From NCBI GenBank assembly GCA_016874945.1, contig VGSO01000008.1, positions 1 through 21,283 of the forward strand: a DNA stretch of 21,283 bases. Direction: 5' to 3'. The position numbers and the translations under genes were made by a program. Below are positions 20,251 through 21,283 of this stretch, piece after piece; the stretch's first letter is position 1, and each line of letters begins with the position of its first letter. The notes beneath the pieces were generated by a model. The model was not told where the DNA came from. It was given only the letters and a program-made list of their open reading frames with translations, and did no database searches. Source of the DNA: Deltaproteobacteria bacterium (GTDB lineage Bacteria > Desulfobacterota > Desulfobaccia > Desulfobaccales > 0-14-0-80-60-11).

Positions 20251-21234
20251 TACATATCCGCGCTCACGAAACCACTCCACCGCATCTTCCAAGGCCCGGC
20301 GCGCCGGGGTCAGGGTGAGGCCCAGTTCCTTCACCGCTTTACTGTTGTCGAAATACATGAATTTCCGGGCCATGCGCACCGCGGTGAGGGGCATGCGGGG
20401 CGGTTTGCCGCTGATATACGTAGCCCAGCCCTCGTTGACGCAGGACATGGCCAGAATGGGCCAGTAAGGGAGCTTCACCCAGGGCGCCCGGCGGCCGCTG
20501 ATCTCCGCCAGGAGTTTTAAAATCGCCGACAGGCTCAAATTCTCGTTTCCCAGGATGTACTTTTCCCCCACCCGGCCCTGGGCTTCCGCCAGGAGGTGAC
20601 CCCGGGCCACGTCCCGAACGTGCACAATATTTAGCCCCGTCTCCAGGTAAGCCGGCATGCGGCCGCGCAAAAAATCCACAATCATCTGGCCCGTGGGGGT
20701 GGGCCGGTAGTCCCACGGCCCCACCGGGGTGCTGGGGTTGACGATGACCACCGGCAGCCCCTGCTTAGCGTATTGCACCGCGCTCAATTCCGCCAAGTAT
20801 TTGGTGCGCTTGTACTGGCCCACCATGTCGTAGTAGGTCACCGGGGTGTCTTCCGTGCCCGGGACGCCGTTCCCGGGATTGCCCAAGGCCCCCACGGTGC
20901 CGGTATAGACGAAGCGCTCCACCCGCCGGGCCAGGGCCGCGGCCAGGATGTTGTGGGTGCCCTGGACGTTGATACCGTACATGGTTTTCGGGTCCGGCAC
21001 CCAGAGGCGGTAGTCCGCGGCCACGTGGAAGACCCGGTCGCAGCCCTCCAGGGCCCGGGCCAAGGAGTCCTTGTCACGGAGGTCCCCCAATACCACCTTT
21101 ACGTCCAGGCCGTTCAAGGCCGGATGGTCATCCCGGCGCACCAGGACCCGGACCTCCCGCCCTGCGGCCAGGAGCTCTTCCACCACCGCCCGGCCCACGA
21201 AGCCGGTGCCGCCGGTAACCAGGGTTTTGGTCAT
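20248..21234 (-). CDS. hpnA: Hopanoid-associated sugar epimerase / SDR protein HpnA
   Basis: 328 residues, an extended short-chain dehydrogenase. VTGGTGFVGRAVVEELL (TGGTGFVG at 7-14) binds NAD(P). DLRDKDSL, then VFHVAADYRLWVPDP and MYGINVQGTHNILAAAL are typical of HpnA. TGTVGALG supplies Thr113, and GQYKRTKYLAEL gives Tyr141 and Lys145 of the YxxxK catalytic pair; NPSTPVGPWDYRPTPTGQMI follows. The name rests on close agreement with the hopanoid-associated epimerases; the true substrate of the family is not established. It is directly upstream of hpnH on the same strand, the usual hopanoid-cluster arrangement. Heptamer array 4 lies in its leader, and no strong ribosome site is visible. Confidence 0.85.
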   Translation of the reverse strand: MTKTLVTGGTGFVGRAVVEELLAAGREVRVLVRRDDHPALNGLDVKVVLGDLRDKDSLARALEGCDRVFHVAADYRLWVPDPKTMYGINVQGTHNILAAALARRVERFVYTGTVGALGNPGNGVPGTEDTPVTYYDMVGQYKRTKYLAELSAVQYAKQGLPVVIVNPSTPVGPWDYRPTPTGQMIVDFLRGRMPAYLETGLNIVHVRDVARGHLLAEAQGRVGEKYILGNENLSLSAILKLLAEISGRRAPWVKLPYWPILAMSCVNEGWATYISGKPPRMPLTAVRMARKFMYFDNSKAVKELGLTLTPARRALEDAVEWFRERGYV

Positions 21235-21242
21235 CAGTCGTA

Positions 21243-21283
21243 AGTAATCAGTAACCAGTAACCAGTAATCAGTAACCAGTAAC
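21243..21283. repeat. Heptamer array 4 (AGTAAYC x6, runs to the window edge)
   Basis: AGTAATC, AGTAACC, AGTAACC, AGTAATC, AGTAACC and AGTAAC, exactly in register at 7 bp, starting 9 bp upstream of the hpnA ATG and cut by the end of the window. The true copy number is unknown. Confidence 0.8.

Noticed and set aside
21243..21283. A CRISPR array at the right edge
   Set aside because: The repeats are 7 bp, directly adjacent and without spacers, and no cas gene is present.

Overview
The window is a stretch of bacterial chromosome. It is GC-rich except for one gene near the left end and some intergenic DNA. Gene content points to an anaerobic or microaerophilic member of the Desulfobacterota (former Deltaproteobacteria): a 2-oxoacid:ferredoxin oxidoreductase, a phenylacetate-CoA-ligase-type enzyme, a U32 protein with four cysteines, a protein of the Sfum_1244 family, and hopanoid genes hpnH and hpnA. 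The lineage is inferred from gene content only; there is no rRNA or tRNA here.

Left part (1-2.5 kb). The 5' end of an M48-type metalloprotease lipoprotein runs off the left edge. Beside it, on the other strand, lies an AT-rich gene joining an N-terminal EVE domain (a reader of modified bases) to what looks like a PD-(D/E)XK nuclease domain. This is the best candidate for an incompletely described defence protein. A GC-rich SLOG-family nucleotide-binding gene follows, then a DUF433/DUF5615 toxin-antitoxin-like pair on the minus strand.

Second block (2.7-6.5 kb, minus strand). Four genes form a probable operon, read from 6.5 kb leftwards: a membrane glycosyltransferase of the GT39/ArnT type, a RimK-like ATP-grasp protein, a phosphoribosyltransferase with an internal tandem duplication, and a HAD/NT5C-like hydrolase. 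The first three overlap one another.

Middle (6.7-13 kb). The U32 gene has a good sigma70-type promoter about 180 bp upstream, leaving a long structured leader. Next come a 52-residue one-helix membrane protein and korB-korA with their own promoter. A 700-bp repeat-filled gap holds a decayed C-terminal piece of a diheme-cytochrome/peroxidase gene, and a plus-strand paaK-like ligase gene follows.

Right part (13-21.3 kb, all minus strand). Read from the right: hpnA, hpnH, a second GT39 membrane glycosyltransferase, a rhomboid protease, a B12-binding radical SAM enzyme, a secreted TPR protein and the Sfum_1244-family protein. hpnH makes adenosylhopane; the other genes may handle envelope lipid or glycan, but that is inference.

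The most unusual non-coding signal is how gene boundaries are built. Four contain short tandem arrays with a period of exactly 7 bp but a different unit each time. Others carry palindromic elements with ACCACAGAG-like arms around a private inner hairpin. In four genes the TAA stop codon is itself the edge of such an element or of its half copy.
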